A stretch of 64,000 nucleotides of DNA from Thermomonas carbonis (GCF_014396975.1 NZ_CP060719.1:1956001-2020000), one strand, 5' to 3'. Counted from the first letter of the stretch, positions 1 through 11,094 are shown. Numbers and translations are program-made. The notes: generated by a model not told the origin, from the sequence alone.

Positions 1-183
1 GATGTGCGTCGGCCGCTCGCGTTCCAGCAGCTCCAGCAGGAATCGGGCAAAACCCTGCACCGCATTGGTGGGCCAGCCGTCGGCGTCGTGGAATTCGTCC
101 GGCATCGAGTGCCAGGCGCGGAACACGTACATCGAGGCGTCGACCAGATGGAGCGTATTCGTCGCCGGCATCGGCTGGCTCAC
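1..183 (-). CDS. 5'-3' exonuclease-like protein, N-terminal fragment
   Basis: Only the first 61 codons are inside the window; the gene runs off the left edge. The reverse strand reads LVDASMYVFRAWHSMP near its start, which resembles the beginning of the PIN-like 5'-3' exonuclease domain found in DNA polymerase I and stand-alone flap endonucleases; the Asp of LVDAS would be a metal ligand in that family. A GTG start at 183 overlaps the TGA of the upstream nitroreductase gene by four bases (GTGA), suggesting translational coupling. An ATG at 171 is the alternative start. The family call rests on a short stretch and is moderately certain. Confidence 0.6.
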   Translation of the reverse strand, partial: MSQPMPATNTLHLVDASMYVFRAWHSMPDEFHDADGWPTNAVQGFARFLLELLERERPTHI

Positions 184-770
184 GCCGGCGACCAGTCCGT
201 GAGCAGCGACGTGGGATCCGGCCGTTCACGGTCCGGCACGTCGACTTGCGGCGTGCCAATCGCAATCGTGCCGACCAGCTGTTCGTCCGGCTGCAGGCCC
301 AGCGTGTTCTCCAGCAACGGGCGGTCGTAACAGGGCCAGCCGGTCAGCCATTGCGCGCCGTAGCCTTCGGCCTGCGCGGCCTGCAGCAATAGCAGGCAGA
401 CGCAGGACGCGGTCGAAAACCGCTCGGAGACCGGGATCTTCTCGTCATCGCCCAGTTTCGCGATGACCGCGATGGTCAGCGGCGGCAGGGTGAAGCGGTT
501 GCGCAGCTTCTCGATCGCGCCGTCGCCGGGGTTGGACTCGCGCTCCAGCAGGCGGGCGATGGTGGCGTCGGCCAGGGCCGTGCGGGCGTCGCTGGCGATG
601 CGCAGGAACCGAAACGGCACTCGCTTGCCGTGGTCGGGCACGCGCGATGCGCTGCGCAGGATCCACTGCAGCTGGTTGTCGTCGGGGCCGGGCGCGGCCA
701 GTTGCCGGGTCGGCACCGACAACCGGCTGTCGAGCGCGGCGAGGCTGAGCGTGGTCGGGGGCTTGGTCAT
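180..770 (-). CDS. nitroreductase family protein
   Basis: A 196-residue protein starting MTKPPTTLSLAALDSRLSVP. It has the pattern of small FMN-dependent nitroreductases of the YdjA type: an N-terminal SxR region (LDSRLSVPT), the substrate-side segment ASRVPDHGKRVPFRF (about residues 45-60), and the conserved Gly/Trp-rich segment AEGYGAQWLTGW near residue 140. Such proteins bind FMN as dimers and use NAD(P)H to reduce nitro compounds or quinones; the physiological substrate cannot be told. I chose ATG 770 because homology starts there; longer in-frame starts would run into the divergent pntAa promoter region. It is followed by the exonuclease-like gene with a 4-bp overlap. Confidence 0.85.
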   Translation of the reverse strand: MTKPPTTLSLAALDSRLSVPTRQLAAPGPDDNQLQWILRSASRVPDHGKRVPFRFLRIASDARTALADATIARLLERESNPGDGAIEKLRNRFTLPPLTIAVIAKLGDDEKIPVSERFSTASCVCLLLLQAAQAEGYGAQWLTGWPCYDRPLLENTLGLQPDEQLVGTIAIGTPQVDVPDRERPDPTSLLTDWSPA

Positions 771-847
771 GTCGTCATGGTAACGGTGCGTGACTGTATC
801 CACCCGGCATTCGGTAGGATGCAGCCAGTGCAGCATGGGAGCGGGCG

Positions 848-1942
848 ATGGCGGTGAACATTGGCGTGGCACGCGAGAGCGCAGCGGGCGAACGGCGGGT
901 CGCATTGACCCCGGAAACCTGCAAGAAGCTCGTGGCCGCGGGCGCGACGGTGCGGATCGAATCGGGTATCGGCGATGGCGCGTATTTCCCCGACCAGGCC
1001 TATGTCGATGCCGGCGCGCATGTCACTGCACACCCGCGCGAAGGCGCCGACATCGTCCTCTGCGTGCAGCCGCCGTCGGTCGCCGCGATCGCTTCGTTGA
1101 AATCTGGCGCGGTACTGGTCGGCAGCCTGCAGCCGCAGGCCGACCCCGCGCGAGCCGAGGCGATCACCTCTCGCGGCATCGTCGCCTTCCCGCTGGAAAA
1201 GCTGCCGCGCACCACCCGTGCGCAGGCGATGGACGTGCTCAGTTCGCAGGCGGGCATGGCCGGTTACAAGTCGGTATTGATCGCCGCGCAACTGGCACCG
1301 CGCTTCTTCCCGATGCTCACCACCGCCGCCGGCACGATCCGTCCGTCGAAGGTGCTGATCGTCGGCGCGGGCGTGGCCGGGTTGCAGGCGATCGCCACCG
1401 CCAAGCGCCTCGGTGCGTCGGTGGAAGGTTTCGATGTGCGCCCGGAGACCCGCGAGCAGATCGAATCGCTGGGCGGCAAGTTCCTCGACCTCGGCGTATC
1501 CGCAGCGGGCGAGGGCGGTTACGCACGCGCGCTCACCGACGAGGAACGCGCACTGCAGCAGCAGCGCCTGGCCGATCACCTGAAGGGTATCGACGTGGTC
1601 GTCTGCACCGCGGCGGTGCCGGGGCGCCCGGCGCCGAAGATCATCAGCGCGGCGATGGTGGCCGGGATGAAGCCGGGCAGCGTCGTCGTGGACCTCGCCG
1701 CGGAAACCGGCGGCAACTGCGAACTCACCCAGCCGGGCGAGACCATCGACAGCAAGGGCGTGACCATCGCCGGTCCGCTCAACCTGGCCTCGATGGGCGC
1801 GCAGCACGCCAGCGAGATGTACGCCCGCAACGTCTACAACTTCGTCAGCCTGCTGTTGAAGGACGGCGCACTGGCGTTCGACTGGGACGACGAGTTGCTG
1901 GCGAAGACGGTGTGGCCGGAGCGCGCACCGAGCGCTGTCTGA
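848..1942 (+). CDS. pntA: NAD(P) transhydrogenase subunit alpha part 1 (PntAa)
   Basis: This 364-residue protein is the soluble NAD(H)-binding domain I of the proton-translocating transhydrogenase, which uses the proton gradient to transfer hydride from NADH to NADP+. The start MAVNIGVARESAAGERRVAL and the RVALTPET motif are typical of the alanine dehydrogenase/PntA N-terminal domain. The Rossmann glycine motif is VLIVGAGVAGLQA (about residues 170-182) and is followed by the acidic FDVRPETREQ. The length fits the three-subunit form in which alpha is split. A GGGAGCGGG sequence precedes the ATG. The partner genes pntAb and pntB are not adjacent: they lie 1.6 kb downstream beyond three genes on the other strand. 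Confidence 0.95.
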   Translation: MAVNIGVARESAAGERRVALTPETCKKLVAAGATVRIESGIGDGAYFPDQAYVDAGAHVTAHPREGADIVLCVQPPSVAAIASLKSGAVLVGSLQPQADPARAEAITSRGIVAFPLEKLPRTTRAQAMDVLSSQAGMAGYKSVLIAAQLAPRFFPMLTTAAGTIRPSKVLIVGAGVAGLQAIATAKRLGASVEGFDVRPETREQIESLGGKFLDLGVSAAGEGGYARALTDEERALQQQRLADHLKGIDVVVCTAAVPGRPAPKIISAAMVAGMKPGSVVVDLAAETGGNCELTQPGETIDSKGVTIAGPLNLASMGAQHASEMYARNVYNFVSLLLKDGALAFDWDDELLAKTVWPERAPSAV

Positions 1943-2377
1943 TCATTCGCGCTGGCGCCGCTCCGGGGCCGGATGCGCTTTCAGCCAATCGGTCTTCTGT
2001 TGCGGCGTCTTCTGCCGCCACTGCGCCATGAACGCCTTGCGCTGCTCCTTGTCCATGCCGCGCATGGCATGGAACAGCGCACGCGCTTCGCTGCGTTGCT
2101 CGGGCGACATGTGTTCCCAGCGCTGCATGCCGTGGCCGGCGCGGTCGCGCTGCTCGCGCGGCATCGACGTCCAGCGCTGCGCGCGTTCGGCCATGCGTGC
2201 GCGTTCGTCGGGATTGCGGTTCCAGCGCTCGCGCAAGGGCGCAATCAGGGCGTCCCGTTGGGTCGGGGTGAGCTGATCCCATTCGGGATACTGCATGGCC
2301 ACGGTGGCGGACTGCCCGAAGGCGAAGGCAGGCCAAAGGGACAAGGCAAGGACGGTGAGGCGGATCGTGCGGTTCAT
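1943..2377 (-). CDS. DUF3106 domain-containing secreted protein
   Basis: A 144-residue protein with an N-terminal signal peptide (hydrophobic segment LTVLALSLWPAFAFG, probable cleavage after AFG). The mature part is rich in Arg, Gln, Met and Trp and holds repeats of the type W-x2-L/M-x-PxQR (WDQLTPTQRDAL, WTSMPREQRDRA, WEHMSPEQRSEA), the hallmark of DUF3106. Its function is unknown; it is probably periplasmic. It is the third gene of a sigma factor/DUF3619/DUF3106 operon, 3 bp after the DUF3619 stop, and ends base-to-base against the pntA stop codon on the opposite strand. Confidence 0.85.
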   Translation of the reverse strand: MNRTIRLTVLALSLWPAFAFGQSATVAMQYPEWDQLTPTQRDALIAPLRERWNRNPDERARMAERAQRWTSMPREQRDRAGHGMQRWEHMSPEQRSEARALFHAMRGMDKEQRKAFMAQWRQKTPQQKTDWLKAHPAPERRQRE

Positions 2378-2380
2378 CGG

Positions 2381-2761
2381 TTACTCCATCGCGATCTGCT
2401 GGGCATCAGCGGATGCCAGCCACGCGTAGAACTCGGGGTCTTCGTCGAGCATGGTGGTGTCGGTGGTCGACGCCTGGGTGGATGCCAAGCCGCTGGCGGT
2501 GGGACTGACCGGTGCCGGCGTGAGTCCGAACTGCAGGCCGATGGCCAGCGCGCAGAGGGCGGCGAAACCGGCCGCGGCGTAGCGCAGGCCGCCGCGTGCC
2601 GGGGCAGTGCGCTCGCCGCGCAGGACGGCATTGCGTCGCTGGACGAGTTGCGCGCGCACCCGTGGGGAAATGCGTTCGACCGCGGTCGCATGCTGGTCGC
2701 GCAGCGCCTCGTCGAAACGGGCGTCGTCGCCGGGGCGCATTTCATCGGGATGGGTGTTCAT
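2381..2761 (-). CDS. DUF3619-like membrane protein downstream of sigma factor
   Basis: A 126-residue protein. The N-terminal half is soluble and charged (DDARFDEALRDQHATAVERI); a single transmembrane helix lies near residues 52-72 (YAAAGFAALCALAIGLQFGL); the C-terminus is acidic (MLDEDPEFYAWLASAD). This layout fits the DUF3619 family, which recurs between an ECF-type sigma factor and a DUF3106 gene. Its position just after a sigma gene, with an ATGA overlap at 2758-2761, suggests an anti-sigma or sigma-associated membrane factor. That role is inferred from context only; no zinc-binding HxxxCxxC motif of classical ZAS anti-sigma factors is visible. Confidence 0.75.
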   Translation of the reverse strand: MNTHPDEMRPGDDARFDEALRDQHATAVERISPRVRAQLVQRRNAVLRGERTAPARGGLRYAAAGFAALCALAIGLQFGLTPAPVSPTASGLASTQASTTDTTMLDEDPEFYAWLASADAQQIAME

Positions 2762-3357
2762 CGGAATTCCTCCAGTTGCCGCTGCAGCGCCTCGCGGGCG
2801 CGCGAAAGATGCGTCTTGACCGAGCCTTCGCTGCAGCCCATGACGCGGGCGGTATCGGCCACGTCCAGTTCTTCCAGCACGCGCAGGGTGAAGGCCTCGC
2901 GCTGGCGGGTCGGCAGCGTGCGCAGGGCCTCGCTGATCCGCGACCACGCCTCGCGGCTGTCGTGGCTGCGCGAGGGATCGGGCCCGTCATCCGCCCAGTC
3001 GATCGGTTCGCCGTCCTTGTCGGTGCTGCCGGGGATGAGCCAGCGCAAGCGGAACAGGCCGCGCCGCTGGATGTCGACGATGCGGTTGCGCAGGATGCTC
3101 CAGAACAACGGGCTCCATTCCGATGCCGGCCGGTCGCGGTAGCCGAGCATCTTCATCATCGAGTCCTGCACCGCGTCCAGCGCGTCCTCGCGATGGCGCA
3201 GGCCCAGTTCGGCGAAGCGGAACGCACGCCCGTCGATCCCCGCCAGGAATTGCTCCAGCGAAGTAGGCAGGGCGGCGGGGGCGACAACATCCGTCGGCTC
3301 CGGTTCGTTGTTGAGGGCGTCTTCCACCTGGCCTAGCTTAGCGGCGACGAACAGCAT
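2758..3357 (-). CDS. RNA polymerase sigma factor, ECF type
   Basis: About 199 residues. Sigma region 2 is seen in the segment VQDSMMKMLGYRDRP followed by LFWSILRNRIVDIQRR. Region 4 is the C-terminal helix-turn-helix LDVADTARVMGCSEGSVKTH, with the preceding LRTLPTRQREAFTLR. It would direct RNA polymerase to its own regulon and is co-transcribed with the DUF3619 and DUF3106 genes. The start is uncertain: ATG 3357 was chosen, ATG-equivalent positions exist at 3396 (13 residues longer), and GTG 3327 would give a shorter product beginning VEDALNNE. The gene faces away from pntAb, sharing the 3358-3513 intergenic region. Confidence 0.85.
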   Translation of the reverse strand: MLFVAAKLGQVEDALNNEPEPTDVVAPAALPTSLEQFLAGIDGRAFRFAELGLRHREDALDAVQDSMMKMLGYRDRPASEWSPLFWSILRNRIVDIQRRGLFRLRWLIPGSTDKDGEPIDWADDGPDPSRSHDSREAWSRISEALRTLPTRQREAFTLRVLEELDVADTARVMGCSEGSVKTHLSRAREALQRQLEEFR

Positions 3358-3513
3358 GTCGGGCACTCTCGGGGCATCGCGTGCCGGGCATGGCACAGGA
3401 AGGATCGGCGGGCGTCACGACATGCAAAACGCCCATGTGGCGCGTCGGTTGACAGCGGGCACAAGCGCGCGGGCCGTGGTTATGATGCGGGCAGGCGATC
3501 GGGGAGAGGCTTC

Positions 3514-3813
3514 GTGGGCGACGGATTCGTGGCGCTGTACATCTTCATGCTGGCGGCGATCGCCGGCGACGTGATCATCTCGCGGGTGCCGGTGATCCTG
3601 CATACGCCGCTGATGTCCGGCTCCAACTTCATCCACGGGATCGTGCTGATCGGTGCGATGGTGGTGCTGGGACACGCCGATACGCCGCTCGAGAAGGCGC
3701 TGGGCTTCCTCGCGGTGCTGCTGGGCGCGGGCAATGCCGCCGGCGGCTACGTGGTCACCGAACGCATGCTGGAAATGTTCAAGCCGTCGCAGAAGACGGA
3801 GCCGAAGGCATGA
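3514..3813 (+). CDS. pntAb: NAD(P) transhydrogenase subunit alpha part 2 (PntAb)
   Basis: A 99-residue membrane protein that is the transmembrane part of the split alpha subunit (domain II). Three hydrophobic segments are visible: FVALYIFMLAAIAGDVIISRV, FIHGIVLIGAMVVLG and ALGFLAVLLGAGNAAGGYVV. The motif TPLMSGSNFIHGIVLIGAM is characteristic of PntA transmembrane domains. The start is GTG 3514 with GGGGAGAGG upstream. Its stop overlaps the pntB start (ATGA at 3810-3813). The upstream region has a perfect TTGACA at 3449-3454 and TATGAT at 3481-3486, but their 26-base spacing is not that of an ordinary promoter. Confidence 0.93.
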   Translation: MGDGFVALYIFMLAAIAGDVIISRVPVILHTPLMSGSNFIHGIVLIGAMVVLGHADTPLEKALGFLAVLLGAGNAAGGYVVTERMLEMFKPSQKTEPKA

Positions 3814-5198
3814 GCCTGCTGGTGCTGGTGAAGCTGAGTTATTTCGTCGCGGCGACGTTGTTCCTGCTCGGCCTGCAGCGCATGGCCAGCCCGAAGACCG
3901 CGCGTAGCGGCATCCAGTGGGCCGGCGTGGGCATGCTGATCGCGACTCTTGCCACCTTCTTCCTGCCGGGGCTGCACAACATCGGCCTGATGATCGCGGC
4001 GATCGTCATCGGTGTGGCGCTCAACTGGGCCTGGGGCAAGAAGGTGGCGATCACCGACATGCCGCAGATGGTCGCCTTGTTCAACGGCATGGGCGGCGGT
4101 TCCGCGGCGGGGATCGGCGCGGTCGAACTGGTGCGCTGGTCGGCGGCCGGGCAGTCGCCGGGGATGGTGCCGGGCGTGCTGGCGGTGCTGGGGTCGCTGA
4201 TCGGTGCGGTGTCGCTGACCGGTTCGGTGATCGCCTGGGCCAAGCTCGACGGGCGGATGGACAAGCGCTACACCTTCCCCGGCCAACAGTGGTTCAACGC
4301 GGCGGTTGCGCTGGCGGCGGTGGTGTGCGGGGCGATGGCCCTGCAGACCCTGGCGATGCCGTGGATCGTCGCGTTCTTCGTGCTGGCGCTCGCCCTTGGC
4401 GTGCTGATGACGTTGCCGATCGGCGGCGCCGACATGCCGGTGGTGATTTCGCTCTACAACGCATTCACCGGCCTGGCGGTGGCGTTCGAGGGCTACGTGC
4501 TGGGCAACGAAGCGCTGATCATCGCCGGCACCATGGTCGGCGCGGCCGGCATGCTGCTGACCCGGCTGATGGCCAAGGCGATGAACCGCAAGATCAGCAA
4601 TGTGCTGTTCTCCGACTTCGGCGGCAGCAGCGGGGAAATGCAGGAGATCGGCGGCTCGATGAAGCCGATCGAGGCCGCCGACGTGGCCGCGATGATGGCC
4701 TATGCCGAGCGTGTGGTGATCGTGCCGGGCTACGGCATGGCGGTGGCGCAGGCGCAGCACAAGATCTGGGAACTGAGCCAGCGCCTGATGGAGCGCGGGG
4801 TCAAGGTCAAGTTCGCGATCCACCCGGTCGCCGGGCGCATGCCGGGGCATATGAACGTGTTGCTGGCCGAAGCCGGTGTCCCTTACGACCTGATCGCCGA
4901 CATGGACGATATCAACCCGGAATTCGCCAATACCGACGTCTCGCTGGTGATCGGTGCCAACGACGTGGTCAATCCGGTCGCCAAGACCGATCCGGCATCG
5001 CCGATCTACGGGATGCCGATCCTCGACGTGGTGAACTCGAAGAACACCATCGTCATCAAGCGCGGCAAGGGCACCGGGTTCGCCGGCATCGAGAACGCCC
5101 TCTTCTATGCCGACAACACGCGGATGCTCTACGGCGATGGCGCGGGCGTGGCCAGCGCGCTGGTCAGCGAGCTGAAGGCCCTCGACGGCGGGCACTGA
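3810..5198 (+). CDS. pntB: NAD(P) transhydrogenase subunit beta (PntB)
   Basis: A 462-residue inner-membrane protein. The N-terminal half has about nine hydrophobic helices (membrane domain II); the C-terminal half is the NADP(H)-binding domain III. The domain III motif VVIVPGYGMAVAQAQHKIWE (about residues 302-321) and the later VSLVIGANDVVNPVAKTDP are diagnostic, as is the lid motif IVIKRGKGTGFAGIEN. The length matches PntB. It works with PntAa and PntAb to make NADPH at the expense of the proton gradient. It overlaps pntAb by 4 bp and its last 35 bases overlap the end of a convergent membrane-protein gene. Confidence 0.96.
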   Translation: MSLLVLVKLSYFVAATLFLLGLQRMASPKTARSGIQWAGVGMLIATLATFFLPGLHNIGLMIAAIVIGVALNWAWGKKVAITDMPQMVALFNGMGGGSAAGIGAVELVRWSAAGQSPGMVPGVLAVLGSLIGAVSLTGSVIAWAKLDGRMDKRYTFPGQQWFNAAVALAAVVCGAMALQTLAMPWIVAFFVLALALGVLMTLPIGGADMPVVISLYNAFTGLAVAFEGYVLGNEALIIAGTMVGAAGMLLTRLMAKAMNRKISNVLFSDFGGSSGEMQEIGGSMKPIEAADVAAMMAYAERVVIVPGYGMAVAQAQHKIWELSQRLMERGVKVKFAIHPVAGRMPGHMNVLLAEAGVPYDLIADMDDINPEFANTDVSLVIGANDVVNPVAKTDPASPIYGMPILDVVNSKNTIVIKRGKGTGFAGIENALFYADNTRMLYGDGAGVASALVSELKALDGGH

Positions 5199-5607
5199 AC
5201 CCCGCCGCCAGCGCGACCAGCAAACCAGCGATGTAAAAGGCCAGATCCAGCGGCGAGTTCGCCATCTTCAACAGCGTCCAGGCATGGTCCGCGCCGAGCA
5301 TCAGCGCGGATTCCCACGGGCGCAGGCCGAAGCTCTTGCCCAGTTCGCCTGCTGCGATCCCGAAATTCGCCAGGACAACGGCCGCGGCGGTGGCCGCGAA
5401 CGCCCAGCCTGCGCGACTGGCACCGGCCGGCCAGCGGGCGATCCCCAGCAGCAATACCATGTCCATCGCAGCCAGGACTGCCAGCCAGGCGCATTGGCGC
5501 TCGAAAAACAGCGCCGCCAATACCCACGCGGAGACGAATCCCAGCATGCCCAGCGCCAGCAAGGGCAGGGCGAACCAGCGTGGTGTGGGGGTGGCGTCGA
5601 TGGTCAT
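5164..5607 (-). CDS. hypothetical four-helix membrane protein
   Basis: A 147-residue protein beginning MTIDATPTPRWFALPLLALG. Four hydrophobic segments are visible (around residues 10-30, 37-55, 66-86 and 120-138), so it is probably an inner-membrane protein. I recognise no catalytic motif and do not assign a family. ATG 5607 was chosen over a start nine codons upstream because it lies next to the hydrophobic N-terminus. The 3' end overlaps the 3' end of pntB by 35 bp in convergent orientation. Steady GC-rich codon use supports a real gene, but it could be lineage-specific. Confidence 0.65.
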   Translation of the reverse strand: MTIDATPTPRWFALPLLALGMLGFVSAWVLAALFFERQCAWLAVLAAMDMVLLLGIARWPAGASRAGWAFAATAAAVVLANFGIAAGELGKSFGLRPWESALMLGADHAWTLLKMANSPLDLAFYIAGLLVALAAGFSARRRGPSAR

Positions 5608-5688
5608 GGGCGGTCCGCGGAGGTCGCGCATCATACCCAGCGGGCAAAGGGACTAGAATGGTACGGATTCCACCGTCCAGTCTTGCCC

Positions 5689-6240
5689 ATGTATTCCCGC
5701 AGCAGCGAACCCGTCCGTTTCGAGCGCGATTGCGCCGCCGTCCTGGTACCGGCAGGCGACGAAGTCACCCTTCCGGCCGGCACCGTGGGTTACATCACCC
5801 AGTCGCTGGGCGGTAGCTGGACGGTGTTCGTGGAAGGCAACCTGATGCGCATTGCCGGCAAGGACGGCGATGCCATCGGCAAGGAGCCACCGGCGCCGAT
5901 CGCGCTTCCGGAAGGTGCCAGCGACGAGGACGTGGAAGCGCTGGTTTGGTCGCAATTGCGGACCTGCTTCGACCCGGAGATTCCGGTCAACATCGTCGAG
6001 CTCGGCCTGGTCTATTCGGCCGAAGTGCGTCCACGGGACGAGGGCGGGCGCATGGTCGAGGTGCGCATGACCCTGACCGCACCCGGCTGCGGCATGGGTG
6101 AGGTGCTCATTGATGACGTGCGCAGCAAGCTTGAAATGATCCCGACCGTCGCCGAGGCCGACGTCGAGCTGGTGTTCGACCCGCCATGGGGGCGTTCGAT
6201 GATGTCCGAGCTGGCCAAGCTCGAAACCGGGATGCTCTGA
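5689..6240 (+). CDS. sufT: putative Fe-S cluster assembly protein SufT
   Basis: A 183-residue protein with two parts. The first 70 residues (FERDCAAVLVPAGDEVTLPA, then TVGYITQSLGGSWTVFVEG) match the SufT-specific N-terminal domain. The rest is a MIP18/DUF59 domain with QLRTCFDPEIPVNIVELGLV, the conserved Cys in LTAPGCGMGEV, and the C-terminal VELVFDPPWGRSMMSE. SufT-like proteins help mature iron-sulfur proteins. No other suf genes are visible nearby. ATG 5689 gives the full N-terminal domain. A TAGAAT hexamer at 5654-5659 could be its -10 element, but I see no convincing -35. Confidence 0.9.
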   Translation: MYSRSSEPVRFERDCAAVLVPAGDEVTLPAGTVGYITQSLGGSWTVFVEGNLMRIAGKDGDAIGKEPPAPIALPEGASDEDVEALVWSQLRTCFDPEIPVNIVELGLVYSAEVRPRDEGGRMVEVRMTLTAPGCGMGEVLIDDVRSKLEMIPTVAEADVELVFDPPWGRSMMSELAKLETGML

Positions 6241-8979
<2,739 letters not shown>

Positions 8980-9043
8980 TTGTTTTTTTCCACCCATCGA
9001 AACCCTGGCGCGCCTGCGCGCCGGACAGGACAGGAGTGTCTCC

Positions 9044-11035
9044 ATGATCCGGAAAAGACTGCTGCAAGGCTTGCTGCTGGCGTCCTCCCTAGTCGCCGGA
9101 ACGGCGATGGCGGGAGATGGCGATGGCACGTATGCGCGTGCGCATTCCCGCGCCGAGCTGGCATCGATGCACCTCGAGGACGATCCCGATGCGAAGGTCT
9201 ACATCGTCACCTCGAACAGCACCTATCAGCGCGTGCGCAACATGGTCCGCAACGGCGTTGCCCGCTCGGACAGCCTTGGCCAGCCGCTGGTGCTCGCCGA
9301 AATCCGTGCCGGACAGTTGAGCGCGCTCAGCGAAGATATCCATGCGATGGAAAAGCGCTGCGGCGGCTATTTCGCCTTCGCCACGCGCGCTGCCGCGGAA
9401 GCCTTCCTGCGTGCAGACCGGGCAGCTTCAGCGGTCGGTCGCTCGCTGGCGGCGAGCTACACCCTCGACAACCAGGCCACCGTGAGTCCCTGGCTGCCGC
9501 AAGTCGCGGCGGCGAACATCCAGCAGACGATCACCCAGTTGCAGGGCTACCAGAACCGCTACTACAGCAGCCCGACCGGCAAGACCTCGGCGGAGTGGAT
9601 CCGCGGCACCTGGCAGGCGCTCGCGAACGGTCGGAGCGATGTCAGCACCGAACTGTTCGCCTGCGGCACGTGTTCCACCCAGCCCTCGGTGATCCTGACC
9701 ATCCAGGGTAGCGACCTGCCGAACGAAGTCGTGGTGCTGGGCGCGCACCTGGATTCGATCAGCGGCAGCGGCAGCAACACTGCAGTGGCACCGGGCGCGG
9801 ACGATGATGCATCCGGCATCGCGACCCTGACCGAAACCCTGCGGATCGCGCTGGCCAATGGCTGGAAGCCCAAGCGCACGGTCAAGTTCATGGGTTATGC
9901 GGCAGAGGAAGTGGGCCTGCGCGGCTCCAACGCGATCGCGACATCGTTCAAGAACGCGGGCACCAATGTGGTCGGCGTGTTGCAGATGGACATGACCAAC
10001 TACCAGTCGGGATCGGCGACGGCCATGCGCCTCATCACCGACTATTCCAACGCGGACCTGAAGACCTTCTTCAACCAGTTGTTCGATGCCTATCTGGTGC
10101 CGCTCGGTTACACCCGCGGCACCTACACCTGCGGATACGGCTGCTCCGACCATGCCTCGTGGACCAGTGCCGGCTATCCGGCGGCGATGATGTTCGAGGC
10201 CGGCACCGCCAGCGGCGGTTCCAACCCGAACATCCACACCACCGCCGATACCTTGGCGAGCATGGGCAACACGGCCCAGCCCAGCGTCAAGTTCGTCCAG
10301 TTCTCGCTGGCCTTCCTCGGCGAGTTGGCCAAGACCCAGGGCACGGGTGGCGGTGGCAGCGGCGACGCATTGAGCAACGGCGTGGCCAAGCCGATTTCCG
10401 GCGCGAACGGCAGCAGCCAGGTGTGGACGCTGGCGGTGCCGACGGGTGCGACCGCGCTCAAGTTCGTCAGCGACGGCGGCAGCGGCGATGCCGACATGTA
10501 CGTCAAGTTCGGCAGCGTGCCGACGACGACCAGCTACGACTGCAAGGCGGACGCCAGCGGCAATGCCGGCACCTGCAATATCGCGACCGCGCAGGCGGGT
10601 ACCTACCGGGTGTTGATCAAGGCTTACAGCGCCTTCTCCGGCGCGACCCTCACCGGAAGCTATACCGCCGGCGGCGGTGGCGGCACGACCCAGACTTACA
10701 GCAACGGCACCGATGCCAACATCCCGGACAACAACGCCACCGGCATCACCAGCACCATCACCGTGTCGGGTCGTTCGGGCAACGCGCCGAGCAACACCCA
10801 GGTGGCGGTGAACATCGTCCACACCTACAGCGGCGACCTGGTCGTCGAGCTGCTGGCCCCGGACAACACCGTGTACACGTTGCAGAACCGCACCGGCGGC
10901 AGCGCGGACAACATAGTCAAGAGCTTCACGGTCAATCTGTCCAGCGAAACGATCAACGGTGCCTGGAAGCTGCGGGTGAAGGATCGCGCCAGCACCGATA
11001 CCGGCTACATCAACAGCTGGAGCATCACGATGTGA
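9044..11035 (+). CDS. secreted M28 family aminopeptidase with PPC and P domains
   Basis: A 663-residue preproenzyme related to the Vibrio/Aeromonas leucyl aminopeptidase. The signal peptide is LLQGLLLASSLVAGTAMA; a propeptide follows to about residue 150. The zinc-site motifs are in order: GAHLDS (His235), GADDDASG (Asp253-255), AAEEVGL (Glu288-289), QMDMTNY (Asp316) and NIHTTADT (His398). Two Cys in GYGCSDH are also typical. C-terminal to the catalytic domain come a PPC domain (about 446-545) and a P domain (552-663), joined by Gly-rich linkers. AGGAG at 9032-9036 sits 7 bases before the ATG. The P domain is nearly the same as that of the preceding M4 protease. Confidence 0.93.
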   Translation: MIRKRLLQGLLLASSLVAGTAMAGDGDGTYARAHSRAELASMHLEDDPDAKVYIVTSNSTYQRVRNMVRNGVARSDSLGQPLVLAEIRAGQLSALSEDIHAMEKRCGGYFAFATRAAAEAFLRADRAASAVGRSLAASYTLDNQATVSPWLPQVAAANIQQTITQLQGYQNRYYSSPTGKTSAEWIRGTWQALANGRSDVSTELFACGTCSTQPSVILTIQGSDLPNEVVVLGAHLDSISGSGSNTAVAPGADDDASGIATLTETLRIALANGWKPKRTVKFMGYAAEEVGLRGSNAIATSFKNAGTNVVGVLQMDMTNYQSGSATAMRLITDYSNADLKTFFNQLFDAYLVPLGYTRGTYTCGYGCSDHASWTSAGYPAAMMFEAGTASGGSNPNIHTTADTLASMGNTAQPSVKFVQFSLAFLGELAKTQGTGGGGSGDALSNGVAKPISGANGSSQVWTLAVPTGATALKFVSDGGSGDADMYVKFGSVPTTTSYDCKADASGNAGTCNIATAQAGTYRVLIKAYSAFSGATLTGSYTAGGGGGTTQTYSNGTDANIPDNNATGITSTITVSGRSGNAPSNTQVAVNIVHTYSGDLVVELLAPDNTVYTLQNRTGGSADNIVKSFTVNLSSETINGAWKLRVKDRASTDTGYINSWSITM

Positions 11036-11094
11036 TCCGCTGCCCGCAAGGACCACGACCCATCCGATGCATCGACAACCCCGGTTCAGCGGGG
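10697..11094 (+). repeat. copy 2 of P-domain/3'-flank repeat
   Basis: Second copy of the 398-base block at 8582-8979. It contains the P-domain codons of the M28 gene and the first 59 bases after its stop. The terminator stem of copy 1 is recognisable (the CCCCGG half is intact) but the other half is changed by two bases and no T run follows, so the terminator function is probably lost. Confidence 0.85.

Noticed and set aside
3449-3486. TTGACA and TATGAT as a promoter for pntAb
   Set aside because: Each hexamer is good, but the 26-base spacer is far outside the usual 16-18, so I did not annotate a promoter.
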